Shown piece by piece: positions 17,003 through 26,371 of a stretch of DNA of 64,000 bases. Every line of letters starts with the position of its first letter. The stretch's first letter is position 1. The stretch comes from JAHBVH01 sp034432375 (GTDB lineage Bacteria; Chloroflexota; Anaerolineae; Caldilineales; Caldilineaceae). The stretch is from positions 62,001 through 126,000 of the forward strand of contig DAOUCA010000164.1 in assembly GCA_034432375.1 (NCBI GenBank), read 5' to 3'. The notes under the pieces were generated by a model. The model had not been told where the DNA came from and did not search any database. It saw only the letters and a program-made list of their open reading frames with translations. Position numbers and translations under genes: made by a program.

Positions 17003-18019
17003 TTGCGATTCCACCCCTTATTAACTTACCTACTGCGCCGCTTGGTGACCTATCTGCTGACCATTTTTGGCTCGTTCACGGTGGCGTTTATCTTTTTCCG
17101 CATGATGCCGGGCAACCCATTGGGTGCGCTCATCAATACCATGCGGCAACAATATTCCTATGCGATCCCCGATGCCGACAAGATGATCGAGGAGTATGAA
17201 CGGTTGCTGGGCCTCAATGGCAGCTGGTTTGAGCAGTATGTACGCTACGTCAGCAACGTCGTGCTGCATTTTGACCTCGGCCCATCGCTGACCGCCTTTC
17301 CCACCCACGCCCAAGTGCTGATCTTTCAGGCGTTGCCCTGGACCATCGGGCTGCTTGGCATTTCAGTGCTGATTTCGTGGGCGCTAGGGTTGGTGTTGGG
17401 CGGCATCGTCGGCTGGCGCCGTAACTTTCCCGGTTCACAGTGGCTGACGACGCTGGCGATTGGTCTTTCGCAAATTCCCCAATATTTCGTGGCGTTGCTG
17501 CTGATCTTCCTCTTTGCCTACACGCTGCTCTGGTTCCCCGCCCGCGGAGCCTATCCCGCGACCGTCATTCCTGGTTTATCGATGCCCTTTATCATGGGGC
17601 TGCTGCGTCACAGCTTTTTGCCCGCGCTCTCGATTGTGGTCGTCTCCGTCTCCGGTTGGCTCATCTCGACACGCTCGCTGATGATCTCGATCCTCGGCGA
17701 GGATTACCTGCTCTTTGCGGAAGCAAAGGGGCTGCGGCCCAGCTACATCTTCTCGCGCTATGCACTGCGCAACGCGCTGCTGCCCCAACTGACCGGGCTG
17801 GCGATCTCACTCGGCTTTATCATGAATGGGGCCTTTCTGGTCGAGTATATCTTCACCTACCCCGGCATCGGTACCCTCTTTATCAACGCCATCGGCATTC
17901 TCGACTATAACACGGTGCAGGGCATTGTCCTCATCTCGATTGTGGCGGTGCTGACGGCCAATCTGCTGCTCGACTTGCTACTGCCTTTTGTCGATCCGCG
18001 AATTCGGGTAGGAGGCTAA
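17003..18019 (+). CDS. ABC transporter permease, DppB/OppB type
   Basis: 338 residues starting at a TTG. The start region (LLTYLLRRLVTYLLTIFGSF) is the typical first membrane helix of DppB-like permeases. About six membrane segments follow, and the EAA loop is EAKGLRPSYIFSRYALRNAL near 240-260. The MMPGNP element and end sequence PFVDPRIRVGG are standard. It pairs with the next gene to form the channel. Confidence 0.92.
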   Translation: MRFHPLLTYLLRRLVTYLLTIFGSFTVAFIFFRMMPGNPLGALINTMRQQYSYAIPDADKMIEEYERLLGLNGSWFEQYVRYVSNVVLHFDLGPSLTAFPTHAQVLIFQALPWTIGLLGISVLISWALGLVLGGIVGWRRNFPGSQWLTTLAIGLSQIPQYFVALLLIFLFAYTLLWFPARGAYPATVIPGLSMPFIMGLLRHSFLPALSIVVVSVSGWLISTRSLMISILGEDYLLFAEAKGLRPSYIFSRYALRNALLPQLTGLAISLGFIMNGAFLVEYIFTYPGIGTLFINAIGILDYNTVQGIVLISIVAVLTANLLLDLLLPFVDPRIRVGG

Positions 18020-18020
18020 G

Positions 18021-18887
18021 ATGCGCACACTCTTTCGATTTCTGGGGGACAATAAGCGCTTTCTCGTCGGCCTGATTCTCTTTCTGATTGTCTGTCTGTT
18101 GGCGCTCTTGCAGCCGGTATTGGTGCGTTGGCGGCTTGGCGAGATCTCACCAATGACAACCGGCACCTATCCGCTCTATGTCGACCCCAACATGGAAAAT
18201 TTTCTAGGCACCGACCGCATGGGGCGTGATGTCTTCTCGGTGTTGCTGGTGGGGCTGCGCTACTCGCTGATGATTGGACTGATGGCCGGTTCGATTGCCA
18301 CCTTTCTTGGTATTCTCGTTGGCTTTATTGCTGGCTTCCAGGGTGGCCGCATCGACAGCGCGCTGCGCACCTTTACTGATATGTTCCTGGTCATTCCCAC
18401 CTTCCCGATTCTGGTCACCCTGTCGGCCTATCTACGGGGCATGAATGTAGTGACGATGGCGCTTTTGCTGGCGATCTTTAGCTGGCCCTTCTCGGCCCGT
18501 GCAATCCGCTCGCAGGTGTTGAGTCTGCGCGAGCGGGGCTATGTTGATTTGGCGCGCGTCTCGGGGCTGGGCAGCATGGAGATTATCTTTCAGGAGATTC
18601 TGCCCAACCTACTGCCCTATCTCGGTGTCGGGCTGGCGGTGAGTACCGTCGGCGCGATCCTGGCCGAAGTTGGCCTGGAGGTGATTGGGCTGGGGCCGGG
18701 CAATGTGGCGACACTGGGGTTGATGATCAACTGGGCGATTGGCTGGGGCGCGATGAGTCTGGGCAAATGGCATCTGATCGCCGCGCCGGCTGGCGCACTG
18801 GTCATCCTCTTCTTTGCGCTCAACCTCATGAATATCGGGCTGGAAGAGGCCTTTAACCCACGGCTCAAGGGAACGACAGGACAGTAA
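18021..18887 (+). CDS. ABC transporter permease, DppC/OppC type
   Basis: 288 residues. N-terminal membrane helix, then the LGTDRMGRDVFSVLLVGLRYS motif characteristic of DppC/OppC, and the EAA loop with GYVDLARVSGLGSMEIIFQEILPN. It starts one base after the previous gene ends and overlaps the next start by one base, so the operon is tightly coupled. Confidence 0.92.
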   Translation: MRTLFRFLGDNKRFLVGLILFLIVCLLALLQPVLVRWRLGEISPMTTGTYPLYVDPNMENFLGTDRMGRDVFSVLLVGLRYSLMIGLMAGSIATFLGILVGFIAGFQGGRIDSALRTFTDMFLVIPTFPILVTLSAYLRGMNVVTMALLLAIFSWPFSARAIRSQVLSLRERGYVDLARVSGLGSMEIIFQEILPNLLPYLGVGLAVSTVGAILAEVGLEVIGLGPGNVATLGLMINWAIGWGAMSLGKWHLIAAPAGALVILFFALNLMNIGLEEAFNPRLKGTTGQ

Positions 18888-19990
18888 TGATGAGTGATAT
18901 TCTACTAAAAGCAACCGACGTGCGGATTCACTATCACAGCGTCGGCGGCGATTATAAGGTGGTGGATGGGGTTGATATTAGCGTCAACCGCAACGAAATC
19001 TTTGGGCTGGCCGGCGAATCGGGCTGCGGCAAGTCAACCCTGGTCGAAGGGATCATCCGCCTGATCCGTCCGCCCGGTGACATTGTTAGTGGGCAGGCGC
19101 TCTTCTATCCGCAACCGATGCCATCACGCGCAATGACGAGCACCAATCGGAATGGCAGCGCCCCCACCGATCCCCATGCCATCGATCTCTTTGCCGTCGA
19201 AGGGGAGGATCTGCGCTATCTGCGTTGGCGCTACATCTCGTACATCCCGCAAGGCTCGATGAATTCGCTCAACCCGGTCATGCGCATCGGCGACCAGATG
19301 CTGGATGTGATGCTGCAACATTCCGAGTTGAACAAACGCGAAGCACGCGAGCGCATCAGCGAAGTATTGCGAATTGTCGGCCTCTCGGATCGGGTCATGC
19401 GCGCCTATCCGCACGAATTGAGCGGCGGGATGAAGCAGCGGGTGATCATCGGCATGGCGGTCACCCTCAATCCACAACTCATTGTCGCCGACGAGCCGAC
19501 GACCGCGCTCGATGTCAACGTGCAGCGGGCCGTGTTGGAGACAATCGCCGAAGTCAAAGAGCGGACCGGCGCAACGATTATCTTTGTTAGCCACGACATG
19601 GCCGTCCATGCCGAGTTGGTTGATCGGCTGGGGATCATGTATGCCGGTGAAGTGATTGAGGTCGGCACCGTCTATGAGATCTTCGAAGATCCAAAGCATC
19701 CCTATACCCAGCGTCTCATCGCCTCGATCCCCGATTTGGGGGGCGTGCGCGAACGGCTGGAGAGCATTACGGGGATTGCGCCCAGCCCGATTGCCTGGCC
19801 ACAGGGCTGCCGCTTCCATCCGCGCTGCCCGGCGGCAATGGCGATCTGTAGCCAGGTTGCCCCGCCCTTCTTTGAGATGAGCCCCGGTCATCCCGTTGCC
19901 TGCCATCTCTATAACGATCCGCAGACTATTGAACTATACGAAAACAAAGCCTCCACCACTAAGCGTAACGAGAAGGCGGTGCCGGCATGA
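18887..19990 (+). CDS. Oligopeptide-type ABC transporter ATP-binding protein (OppD/DppD type)
   Basis: 367 residues. Walker A GESGCGKST near residue 45, Q-loop in YIPQGSMNSLNP, signature LSGGMKQR, Walker B LIVADEPTTALDV, H-loop FVSHD. The C-terminal oligopeptide-family extension with Cys residues (GCRFHPRCPAA, then HPVACH) is present. A 32-residue insert after Walker A, containing PQPMPSRAMTS, is unusual but not disruptive. It energises uptake together with the next ATPase. Confidence 0.93.
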   Translation: MMSDILLKATDVRIHYHSVGGDYKVVDGVDISVNRNEIFGLAGESGCGKSTLVEGIIRLIRPPGDIVSGQALFYPQPMPSRAMTSTNRNGSAPTDPHAIDLFAVEGEDLRYLRWRYISYIPQGSMNSLNPVMRIGDQMLDVMLQHSELNKREARERISEVLRIVGLSDRVMRAYPHELSGGMKQRVIIGMAVTLNPQLIVADEPTTALDVNVQRAVLETIAEVKERTGATIIFVSHDMAVHAELVDRLGIMYAGEVIEVGTVYEIFEDPKHPYTQRLIASIPDLGGVRERLESITGIAPSPIAWPQGCRFHPRCPAAMAICSQVAPPFFEMSPGHPVACHLYNDPQTIELYENKASTTKRNEKAVPA

Positions 19991-21030
19991 CAATCCACAC
20001 CAATGGCAGCGCCCCTTTGTTAGATGTGCAACATGTGCGCAAGCTCTTTAGCGGGGCCGGCGGCATGATGTCCTCCCAGGAAGTGCTGGCGCTTGATGAT
20101 GTCTCGCTGCTCTTGCAGGGTGACCAGGCGAAGTTGCTCACGATTGTCGGCGAAAGTGGCAGCGGAAAAAGCACACTAGCGCGCTGCATTCTGGGGCTAA
20201 CACCGATCAGCGGCGGCAGTATCCGTTACCGAGGCCAAGAGATCGGGCAGATGAACAAGGCCGAGTTGCTTGCGTATCGGCGGGCGGTGCAGCCGGTCTT
20301 TCAAGATCCGTACTCGACCTACAACCCCTTCTATCGCATCGACCGCGTGCTCAACATGATCGTGCGCAAGTTCAAGTTGGCCGAATCAACAGGCGCGGCG
20401 AGCAAGCTGATCGATGAAGCGTTGCGTGCGGTCGACTTGCGCCCCCACGATGTGCTCGGGCGCTATCCGCACCAACTGAGCGGTGGCGAACGGCAGCGCA
20501 TTATGTTGGCGCGCATCTACCTAATGAAGCCGCGGCTGATCATCGCCGACGAGCCGATCTCGATGATCGACGCCGCATTGCGCGCGCTCTTCCTCAACAT
20601 CCTGCTCGACTTCCGCGATCAACTGGGCATCTCCTGCATCTTTATCACCCACAACCTCTCCACCGCCTATTATTTGGGCGGCGAGATTATGGTGATGTGT
20701 CGGGGGCGGGCGATTGAGGAAGGCGGCATGGATGAGGTGGTGGCGCAACCCTCCCATCCCTATACCCAACTGCTCATGGATTCGGTGCCATCACAGGATC
20801 CGCGCAAACGGTGGAGCGGCAAACGCACAACGAATGCCGTCGAAGCGAGCGAGTTGCATGTCTCCGCCGATGCCTGTGTCTTTGCTGAGCGCTGTCCACA
20901 GGTAATGGAAATCTGTCGCGCCAAGCGTCCGCCCGCGTTTAAGGTGGATGGCGTACATACGGCAGAGTGCTTTCTTTATGAGGAAAATGGGGTGGCGACT
21001 CCTAATGCAACTGCTGTCGCGGCAGATTAG
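19987..21030 (+). CDS. Oligopeptide-type ABC transporter ATP-binding protein (OppF/DppF type)
   Basis: 347 residues, overlapping the previous gene by four bases (ATGA). Walker A GESGSGKST, Q-loop QPVFQDPYSTYNP, signature LSGGERQR, Walker B LIIADEPISMID, H-loop ITHN. Here the residue after DEP differs from the usual TSALD, but the catalytic Glu is kept. Ends in the Cys-containing extension (FAERCPQVMEICRAKRPP). Last gene of the importer; a palindrome follows. Confidence 0.92.
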   Translation: MTIHTNGSAPLLDVQHVRKLFSGAGGMMSSQEVLALDDVSLLLQGDQAKLLTIVGESGSGKSTLARCILGLTPISGGSIRYRGQEIGQMNKAELLAYRRAVQPVFQDPYSTYNPFYRIDRVLNMIVRKFKLAESTGAASKLIDEALRAVDLRPHDVLGRYPHQLSGGERQRIMLARIYLMKPRLIIADEPISMIDAALRALFLNILLDFRDQLGISCIFITHNLSTAYYLGGEIMVMCRGRAIEEGGMDEVVAQPSHPYTQLLMDSVPSQDPRKRWSGKRTTNAVEASELHVSADACVFAERCPQVMEICRAKRPPAFKVDGVHTAECFLYEENGVATPNATAVAAD

Positions 21031-21039
21031 TACATCAAA

Positions 21040-21096
21040 CGGAGGCTGAGCTTGTCGAAGCCGGGGCCGCTCCGGCTTCGACAAGCTCAGCCTCCG
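21040..21096. terminator. Palindrome after the ABC operon
   Basis: CGGAGGCTGAGCTTGTCGAA and its exact complement form a 25-bp stem with a seven-base loop. Same repeat family as 7831-7899. It lies between two convergent genes, a natural place for a bidirectional terminator. Confidence 0.75.
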
Positions 21097-21123
21097 CTTA
21101 TCTGCGTATCTCTAGGGTCGCGA

Positions 21124-22383
21124 TCACCCAAACAGATACCGGTCCACATACCCGTTGCGGAACTTGCCTTGGGGATCCAGTTCTTGCGCCAACGCTCGGA
21201 AATCCCCCAATCGCGGATATTGTGCCTGAATTTGCGCTGGGGTTAATGTAAAGAGCTTGCCCCAGTGTGGTCGTGGGTTGAAGGGAGCCAAAGCCGCTTC
21301 GACCATCGGCAAGAACGCGCCAACCCCGGCCCAATCTTTGAGCCAGTTGAAGTGAATCCCAATAATATCATAGCCATAAGCGGTGCTCAGCCAAAGCTGA
21401 TCGGCGGCGACGGAGCGGATCTCCGAAACGCCGAGAATCGGGGCCAGTCGTTCGCGGAAACTGGCCACGACTTTCATCGCGGCGACCGCCTGCTCGCGCG
21501 GGACAAAGTACTCACTCTGTAGTTCATTACCGACATATTCGGCGTCTTTGAAGACAAAGTGGGGCATACGCTCGTACCAGGGGCCAGGAACGCCCATCTT
21601 GGTGCCGGTGCGGTCCGAGGTGTCATCAATGGGGCGATTGTGCGACGCCAGGGGTGCATCGAAAAAGGTGTTGGGTGCCGTTATGACCTGCCCGTCAGCC
21701 AGCCAATGCTTGACCCAAACCGTATCAACCGTATCGCTTTGCCACTTCGGAAAGAGGCTGACGCTATCGCCGGCGGACATGATCGCGTCAAACGAATCGT
21801 CGAGGTGGCGCATGGGCAACCGCTCATAGACATCCTGTTGCATATTGAAGGTGGGGAGCAGGTCGAGCGTCACTTTCGTTACGACCCCGAGCGCGCCGAG
21901 CGCGACCACCGTGCCGTTAAAGGTGTCGCCATCTTTTTCACGAGAGAAGGTCACGACATCACCGTTGGCGGTTACCATCTCCAACCCTGAAACGGCCGTG
22001 GCCAGATTACCACTCTTATCGCCGGAACCGTGGGTGGCCGACATGCAGGCCCCGATGACGGTGATGTGATGGAGCGAGGCCATATTGTGCAGCGCGTAGC
22101 CGGCGGCGTGCAGTTGGGGCGCCAATTCGCCATAGGTGATGCCGGCATTGACGGTAGCGGTGCTGCGCGCTTCGTCAATGGTGACGGTCTTATCCATGTT
22201 AGCGAGCGAGATCAGATCGCCCGTGGTGTCGGCAATATCATTGAAACAGTGGCGGGCACCGATGACACGCACTTTGTCGGCATTGCGCACGATCTCCTGA
22301 AGTTCGGCCAGGATCGTTGGTTGGTGAAAACGGGCAGCGTGAAAGGGCGCGTGGCCCGACCAATTTTGTGTATGGAGAGACAT
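21124..22383 (-). CDS. FAD-dependent alditol/xylitol oxidase-like protein
   Basis: 419 residues from the ATG at 22383, chosen because GAGGAACC precedes it and the family starts there. VAO-type FAD fold: VRVIGARHCFNDIADT, in which His45 matches the His that carries covalent FAD in alditol oxidase (His46). The segment MASLHHITVIGACMSATHGSGDKSG follows, and the C-terminal HWGK motif is present (RPHWGKLF). Length fits alditol/xylitol oxidase (about 415). It would oxidise a sugar alcohol with O2, giving H2O2. Upstream lies a 9-bp tandem repeat (GGTTCCTCT, three copies). The ALO/gulonolactone oxidases are the alternative family. Confidence 0.85.
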   Translation of the reverse strand: MSLHTQNWSGHAPFHAARFHQPTILAELQEIVRNADKVRVIGARHCFNDIADTTGDLISLANMDKTVTIDEARSTATVNAGITYGELAPQLHAAGYALHNMASLHHITVIGACMSATHGSGDKSGNLATAVSGLEMVTANGDVVTFSREKDGDTFNGTVVALGALGVVTKVTLDLLPTFNMQQDVYERLPMRHLDDSFDAIMSAGDSVSLFPKWQSDTVDTVWVKHWLADGQVITAPNTFFDAPLASHNRPIDDTSDRTGTKMGVPGPWYERMPHFVFKDAEYVGNELQSEYFVPREQAVAAMKVVASFRERLAPILGVSEIRSVAADQLWLSTAYGYDIIGIHFNWLKDWAGVGAFLPMVEAALAPFNPRPHWGKLFTLTPAQIQAQYPRLGDFRALAQELDPQGKFRNGYVDRYLFG

Positions 22384-23045
22384 AGTTGGGTTCCTCTGGT
22401 TCCTCTGGTTCCTATTGGGCAAGTAGATGATTTGCTATGGATAAGCATACCCATTTTGAGGAATTTTGCCAACCGCTGTTGTTCATTGCTGCATGAAGCA
22501 CGACAAGTACATCATTGGGCGTATTCCAGCTGGACAAATGGTGTATTTTCCGCTGATTTTCGCCATGTCGTGCATCAAAGATACCATTTTAGTACTCACG
22601 TACTATTTACAAACTAATTTTACCTTGGTAGCATATCAATCGATGTTCTTTACTTATAAAATTTGTAAATTTACTATCGAGTCGACCAACAACGTAATTA
22701 GCTTTACAAACAGATCAGCTTACGATACCCCAATCTCTGCTGTAAAAATGGCGTCGACAAAGTAAACCTATTCTTGCAACCAAGACCAACCCAATAGCGA
22801 TTAGAGCGCATTGCAATTTTAAAAATTCTCTGAGGTACGGCAAATCTCAGGGGTGCATAGCGCTGTGGGGCAAACCTCAACTGTTAACCGAACCGAATTG
22901 GCGATTACTCTTCATCTTGTAACTGAATACTGTAATTAAAACTGTAATAAAAAGGTTAGCTAGTGCAGCATTTGTATGCTGCATTCTGTTGATGCGCGCT
23001 ATTCCAAACAACCTGTGATCTTCCCATAAACCGAGGTTACGCCCA
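22384..23045. other. AT-rich gap before the biosynthetic island; no gene seen
   Basis: About 660 bp without a supportable gene. Base composition drops noticeably here and stays lower through the island. Two short frames (22466-22765 plus, 22877-23134 minus) have neither ribosome sites nor recognisable sequence. It probably holds the promoter of the island. Confidence 0.5.
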
Positions 23046-24977
23046 ATGACTAAGCAATTTATACAGAGCACGTTGTCCTCCACTTGGGAACAGCATACGG
23101 CACCTACAATAAACAATCTCGTTCCCATGCACACTTACCATGCTGCGGGTATGGGAACAACCGTCAATCGCAAGCCGCGCATCGCCTTGCTCTTTACCGG
23201 TCAAGGCGCGCAATATCTTCATATGGGCCGCGAGCTATATGAAACTGCGCCGCCTTTTCGTGCCATTCTACACCAATGCGACTCGATACTCAGCGGTTAT
23301 CTAGGCGAATCGTTGCTGTCGATCCTCTATCCACCACGTGAGGAGAGCACAGCGGCGATAAATACCTTACAGAATAAAGATAAGACAAAAACAGAAGAAG
23401 CTCTTGTTCTGCCATCCCCTGTACGCACTCCTCTCGACCATACGAGCTATGCCCAACCGGCACTCTTTGCCTTGGAATATGCCTTAGCAACGTTGTGGCA
23501 ATCATGGGGGGTTGGCATTCCAGAGCAGGTGCCTTTCCTCATGGGTCATAGCGTTGGCGAGTTGGTGGCCGCTTGCATAGCCGGTGTGTTCACGCCAGAG
23601 GATGGGCTTAAGCTTGTCGCGGCCCGTGGTCGGCTAATGGGTACACTACCGCACGGCGGCGCAATGGCCGCCGTGGCGCTCAATGAAAGCAATCTGCGTC
23701 ATTTCCTCGCTCCATACGGCGGCGAAGTCGTGATTGCCGCCATCAATGCAACGGGAAATATTGTCATCTCCGGACGCCAGGAGACCGTGCAACGCTTGAT
23801 AGACCACCTGATTGCGGAAGGTATCAACGCGCGCATACTTCCTGTCTCCCATGCCTTTCATTCACCGCTAATGGAACCTATGTTAGACAAATTTTATCAA
23901 GTGGCGGCCGGCATCACATACTATCCACCGCAACTGCCGCTAATCTCATGCATGAGTGGGAAGCTCGCCGGCCATGAGATCATGACGCCAGAATATTGGA
24001 TGTGCCATGCGCGTGAACCTGTCCGCTTTGCCGCCGGTATGAAAACATTGGCGGCGCAAAAGATTGACGCCTACCTCGAAATCGGCCCAAAAGCAACACT
24101 GCTTAGCATGGCCAGGCAGTGTCTCAATGCGGAGATCAGGGAGCGGGAGATCCAAGCGAAAATAATCCGTGATGAACAGAGCAGCACGTTTCTAGCTGAA
24201 GAGTTCTTCGATCTACCCCTCACTGTTCCCAGTCTGCGTGAGGGAGCCTCAGATTGGCAGCAGATGGTTGAGAGTTTAGAGGATTTGGCCAGGTGCGGCA
24301 TTGAGATTGACCGGCAAAGCCTTCGTCAGTCGCATACGCAGTGCCCGGTCTATCCAGTAACGGCAGCCGCATCCAACGGTATATCCAATGGAGAGATGCC
24401 CAATCATCTAGCCGTTCCCGCGCTGCACGACACAGCGCAGAAAACAGGCGATCTCTCCACCTATAGCACAACAGAGGCGTTGTTGGTCTCTATCTGGCAG
24501 GAGGTACTGCGCGTGCCGACAGTGACGCGTGATGATGACTTCTTCGCTTTAAGGGGGGATTCCCTCCTGGCAACACAGATAATATCACGGCTTCGCAAGG
24601 CATCAGAGGTGGAGGGGGAGGTGGATCTGCCGCTCCACACTCTTCTTGAAAAACGAACGATTCGTGCGCTCTCCGTTGAAGTGGACACCTTACGACAGAC
24701 GAAGCAGCAACTTGGCATGCCCCCGCCGATGCCAGTGAACAATGCGTTGGTTTTACCACTTTCCTTTACGCAAGCCCGTGTGGAAGGGCTCGTTGGCATG
24801 TTTGTCACGGCAATAGATTTGCGCCCACAGATCGCTGATCATGCAACTTTCCGCATGGTTTTACAAGAGGTCCAAGCGACAATGCACCAGGCGCATATTC
24901 ATCAGCCACTACCGTTAGTACTCTTGATGGAATCATTGCAATTGCCGGCAAATCCAAGCGAATCGAACGCATGGTAG
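23046..24977 (+). CDS. PKS acyltransferase-carrier protein fused to a collapsed condensation domain
   Basis: 643 residues. Residues 45-360 are a polyketide acyltransferase: TGQGAQY at 51, GHSVGE at 167-172 with nucleophile Ser169, and HAFHS at 269-273, the form usually linked to malonyl-CoA. Residues 472-550 are a carrier domain with GDSL at 504-507 (Ser506 for phosphopantetheine). From 568 it reads like the very start of an NRPS condensation domain (LVLPLSFTQ). It then jumps to the middle of that domain (GLVGMFVTAIDLR), losing the HHxxxDG catalytic motif. It ends out of frame at a stop. The AT and carrier parts look intact; the rest is dead. Confidence 0.85.
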   Translation: MTKQFIQSTLSSTWEQHTAPTINNLVPMHTYHAAGMGTTVNRKPRIALLFTGQGAQYLHMGRELYETAPPFRAILHQCDSILSGYLGESLLSILYPPREESTAAINTLQNKDKTKTEEALVLPSPVRTPLDHTSYAQPALFALEYALATLWQSWGVGIPEQVPFLMGHSVGELVAACIAGVFTPEDGLKLVAARGRLMGTLPHGGAMAAVALNESNLRHFLAPYGGEVVIAAINATGNIVISGRQETVQRLIDHLIAEGINARILPVSHAFHSPLMEPMLDKFYQVAAGITYYPPQLPLISCMSGKLAGHEIMTPEYWMCHAREPVRFAAGMKTLAAQKIDAYLEIGPKATLLSMARQCLNAEIREREIQAKIIRDEQSSTFLAEEFFDLPLTVPSLREGASDWQQMVESLEDLARCGIEIDRQSLRQSHTQCPVYPVTAAASNGISNGEMPNHLAVPALHDTAQKTGDLSTYSTTEALLVSIWQEVLRVPTVTRDDDFFALRGDSLLATQIISRLRKASEVEGEVDLPLHTLLEKRTIRALSVEVDTLRQTKQQLGMPPPMPVNNALVLPLSFTQARVEGLVGMFVTAIDLRPQIADHATFRMVLQEVQATMHQAHIHQPLPLVLLMESLQLPANPSESNAW

Positions 24978-25465
24978 GTTACTTAAAGACACTGCTCACC
25001 GGCATTGTCACAAACCCGGATGCCGCTATCAGCGAGTTGCCGTTGCTCACGGAAGATAAACGTCAGCAATTGCTTGTGCACTGGAATGATACGTCGCAGC
25101 CATTTCCACAAGAAAAGTGTATTCATCAACTGTTCGAGGAACAGGTTGTGCGCACACCGCATGCTGAGGCTGTCACTATTGGTAAACAAACCCTCACCTA
25201 CGCTGAACTCAACCGTCGCGCCAACCAACTCGCACACTATTTACAAAGCCTGGATGTGGGTCCGGAAACGCTGGTAGGTATCTGTATGGAACGCTCGTTG
25301 GAGATGGTTATCGGACTGTTGGGCATTCTCAAGGCAGGCGGTGCCTATGTACCCCTGGATCCAACCTTCCCGCCGGAGCGGCTAACCTACATGTTCAACG
25401 ACGCCGGCTTTTCGCTCCTACTAACCCAATCGCATTTAGTCGAGCCCGAAAATAGTGTCGAATAA
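24971..25465 (+). pseudogene. Remnant of an NRPS condensation-end plus adenylation-start
   Basis: The frame continues the condensation domain of the previous gene after a frameshift: upstream of the ATG the same frame reads RIERMVGYLKTLL, the normal C-domain end. It then gives a linker (ISELPLLTEDKRQQLL) and about 110 residues of an adenylation domain (core A1 LTYAELNRRANQLAHYL, A2 LKAGGAYVPLDP). It stops at residue 164, before the A3 AMP-binding motif. IS-derived sequence follows immediately, so insertion or deletion removed the rest of the module. Not functional on its own. Confidence 0.88.
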
Positions 25466-25546
25466 AGGGCAAAGGCACGTAGGAAATGCCTCAGAACCAA
25501 CCGAAGACAAGCAGCCACAACGGCTCAGCCAGAATGTACCAACCAG

Positions 25547-26055
25547 ATCCAGAAGTTGTCTCGCGTGCAACTCGGCCACGCTGAAACGTCGCCGAAAAAC
25601 GGCGGATTCTTGAAGAAGCCGATGCATGTACTGAGCCAGGACAAATCGGTACCCTATTACGACGTGAGGGGATCTACTCCTCCTATCTATCAGGCTGGCG
25701 GCGCGAACGCAAAACTGAAGAGTGGCCAGAAGTGTGGACAAAAACGCGACGCCCATGGCAAGGCCAAGTTGTGGAAGTCACCAGATTGCAGCAAGAGAAC
25801 GAGCGACTCAAAGCCCAACTCTCCCAAGCAGAACTGATCATCACGGCGCAAAAAACCCTCACAAGCTTTAGAGCAAACCTTGAGCCCGAACCAGGAATGA
25901 CGCTCATGATCACAGAAGTAAAGGAACTCGCCCAACGCATTGGTATAACTCAGGCATTTGCGGTCTTTGACTTTCCACGCAGCAGCCTGTATCGCCGTCG
26001 GCATTCGCAAGATGGGAGTCAGCGTTCTCGCCCAACGCCGCAAGCAGTTATGTAA
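25547..26055 (+). pseudogene. Degenerate IS3-like transposase OrfA remnant
   Basis: One frame reads RRILEEADACTEPGQIG, LLRREGIYSSYLSGWRRER, then a leucine-zipper-like helix (VTRLQQENERLKAQL) and a helix ending SLYRRR. This is the pattern of the first ORF and linker of IS3-type transposases that begin PEVV...KRRILEEAD. An in-frame TGA interrupts it near 25580, and the catalytic DDE part is absent. No intact terminal repeats were found. It is the likely cause of the module truncation upstream. Confidence 0.7.
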
Positions 26056-26112
26056 CACCACACACAGGCTATAGCCTTGAAATCTCCGTCTTTATCTGCA
26101 GCTACCTGTTAA

Positions 26113-26328
26113 GTTGAATCTGGTATCGTTGCAGAACAAAATGGTCTACAACCGGCGCTGCGGCTTCTGCTTTGGGCAGAATGGTCTGCTGCGGTATGTG
26201 CTACTGGCCCTCGGCTATTGGAGCAAACCATTGGGGCACGGGTGGTCTGGAATCGCGTCACCGGAGATGTGCCACCTCGCTTATACATGGTGCAATTGTT
26301 GAGCATTGACAGCAAAGGGAATTATTAG
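26113..26328 (+). pseudogene. Unrecognised 3' fragment of an ORF
   Basis: A 71-codon open frame with no start codon or ribosome site reads SGIVAEQNGLQPALRLLLW, then RVVWNRVTGDVPPRLYMVQLL, and stops. It looks like the C-terminal end of a real, conserved protein cut off at its 5' side by the IS remnant. I do not recognise the family. Confidence 0.4.
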
Positions 26329-26371
26329 TGTTGACATTGCATTATCAAGGAACAAAGAGCAAGGTATAGAA

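Noticed and set aside
22466..23134. Two short frames in the AT-rich gap
   Set aside because: No ribosome sites, no recognisable sequence, opposite strands; AT-rich DNA gives such frames only rarely but nothing else supports them.
23046..24977. Reading the whole protein as a working PKS-NRPS hybrid
   Set aside because: The condensation part lacks the HHxxxDG motif and most of the domain; only the AT and carrier parts look functional.
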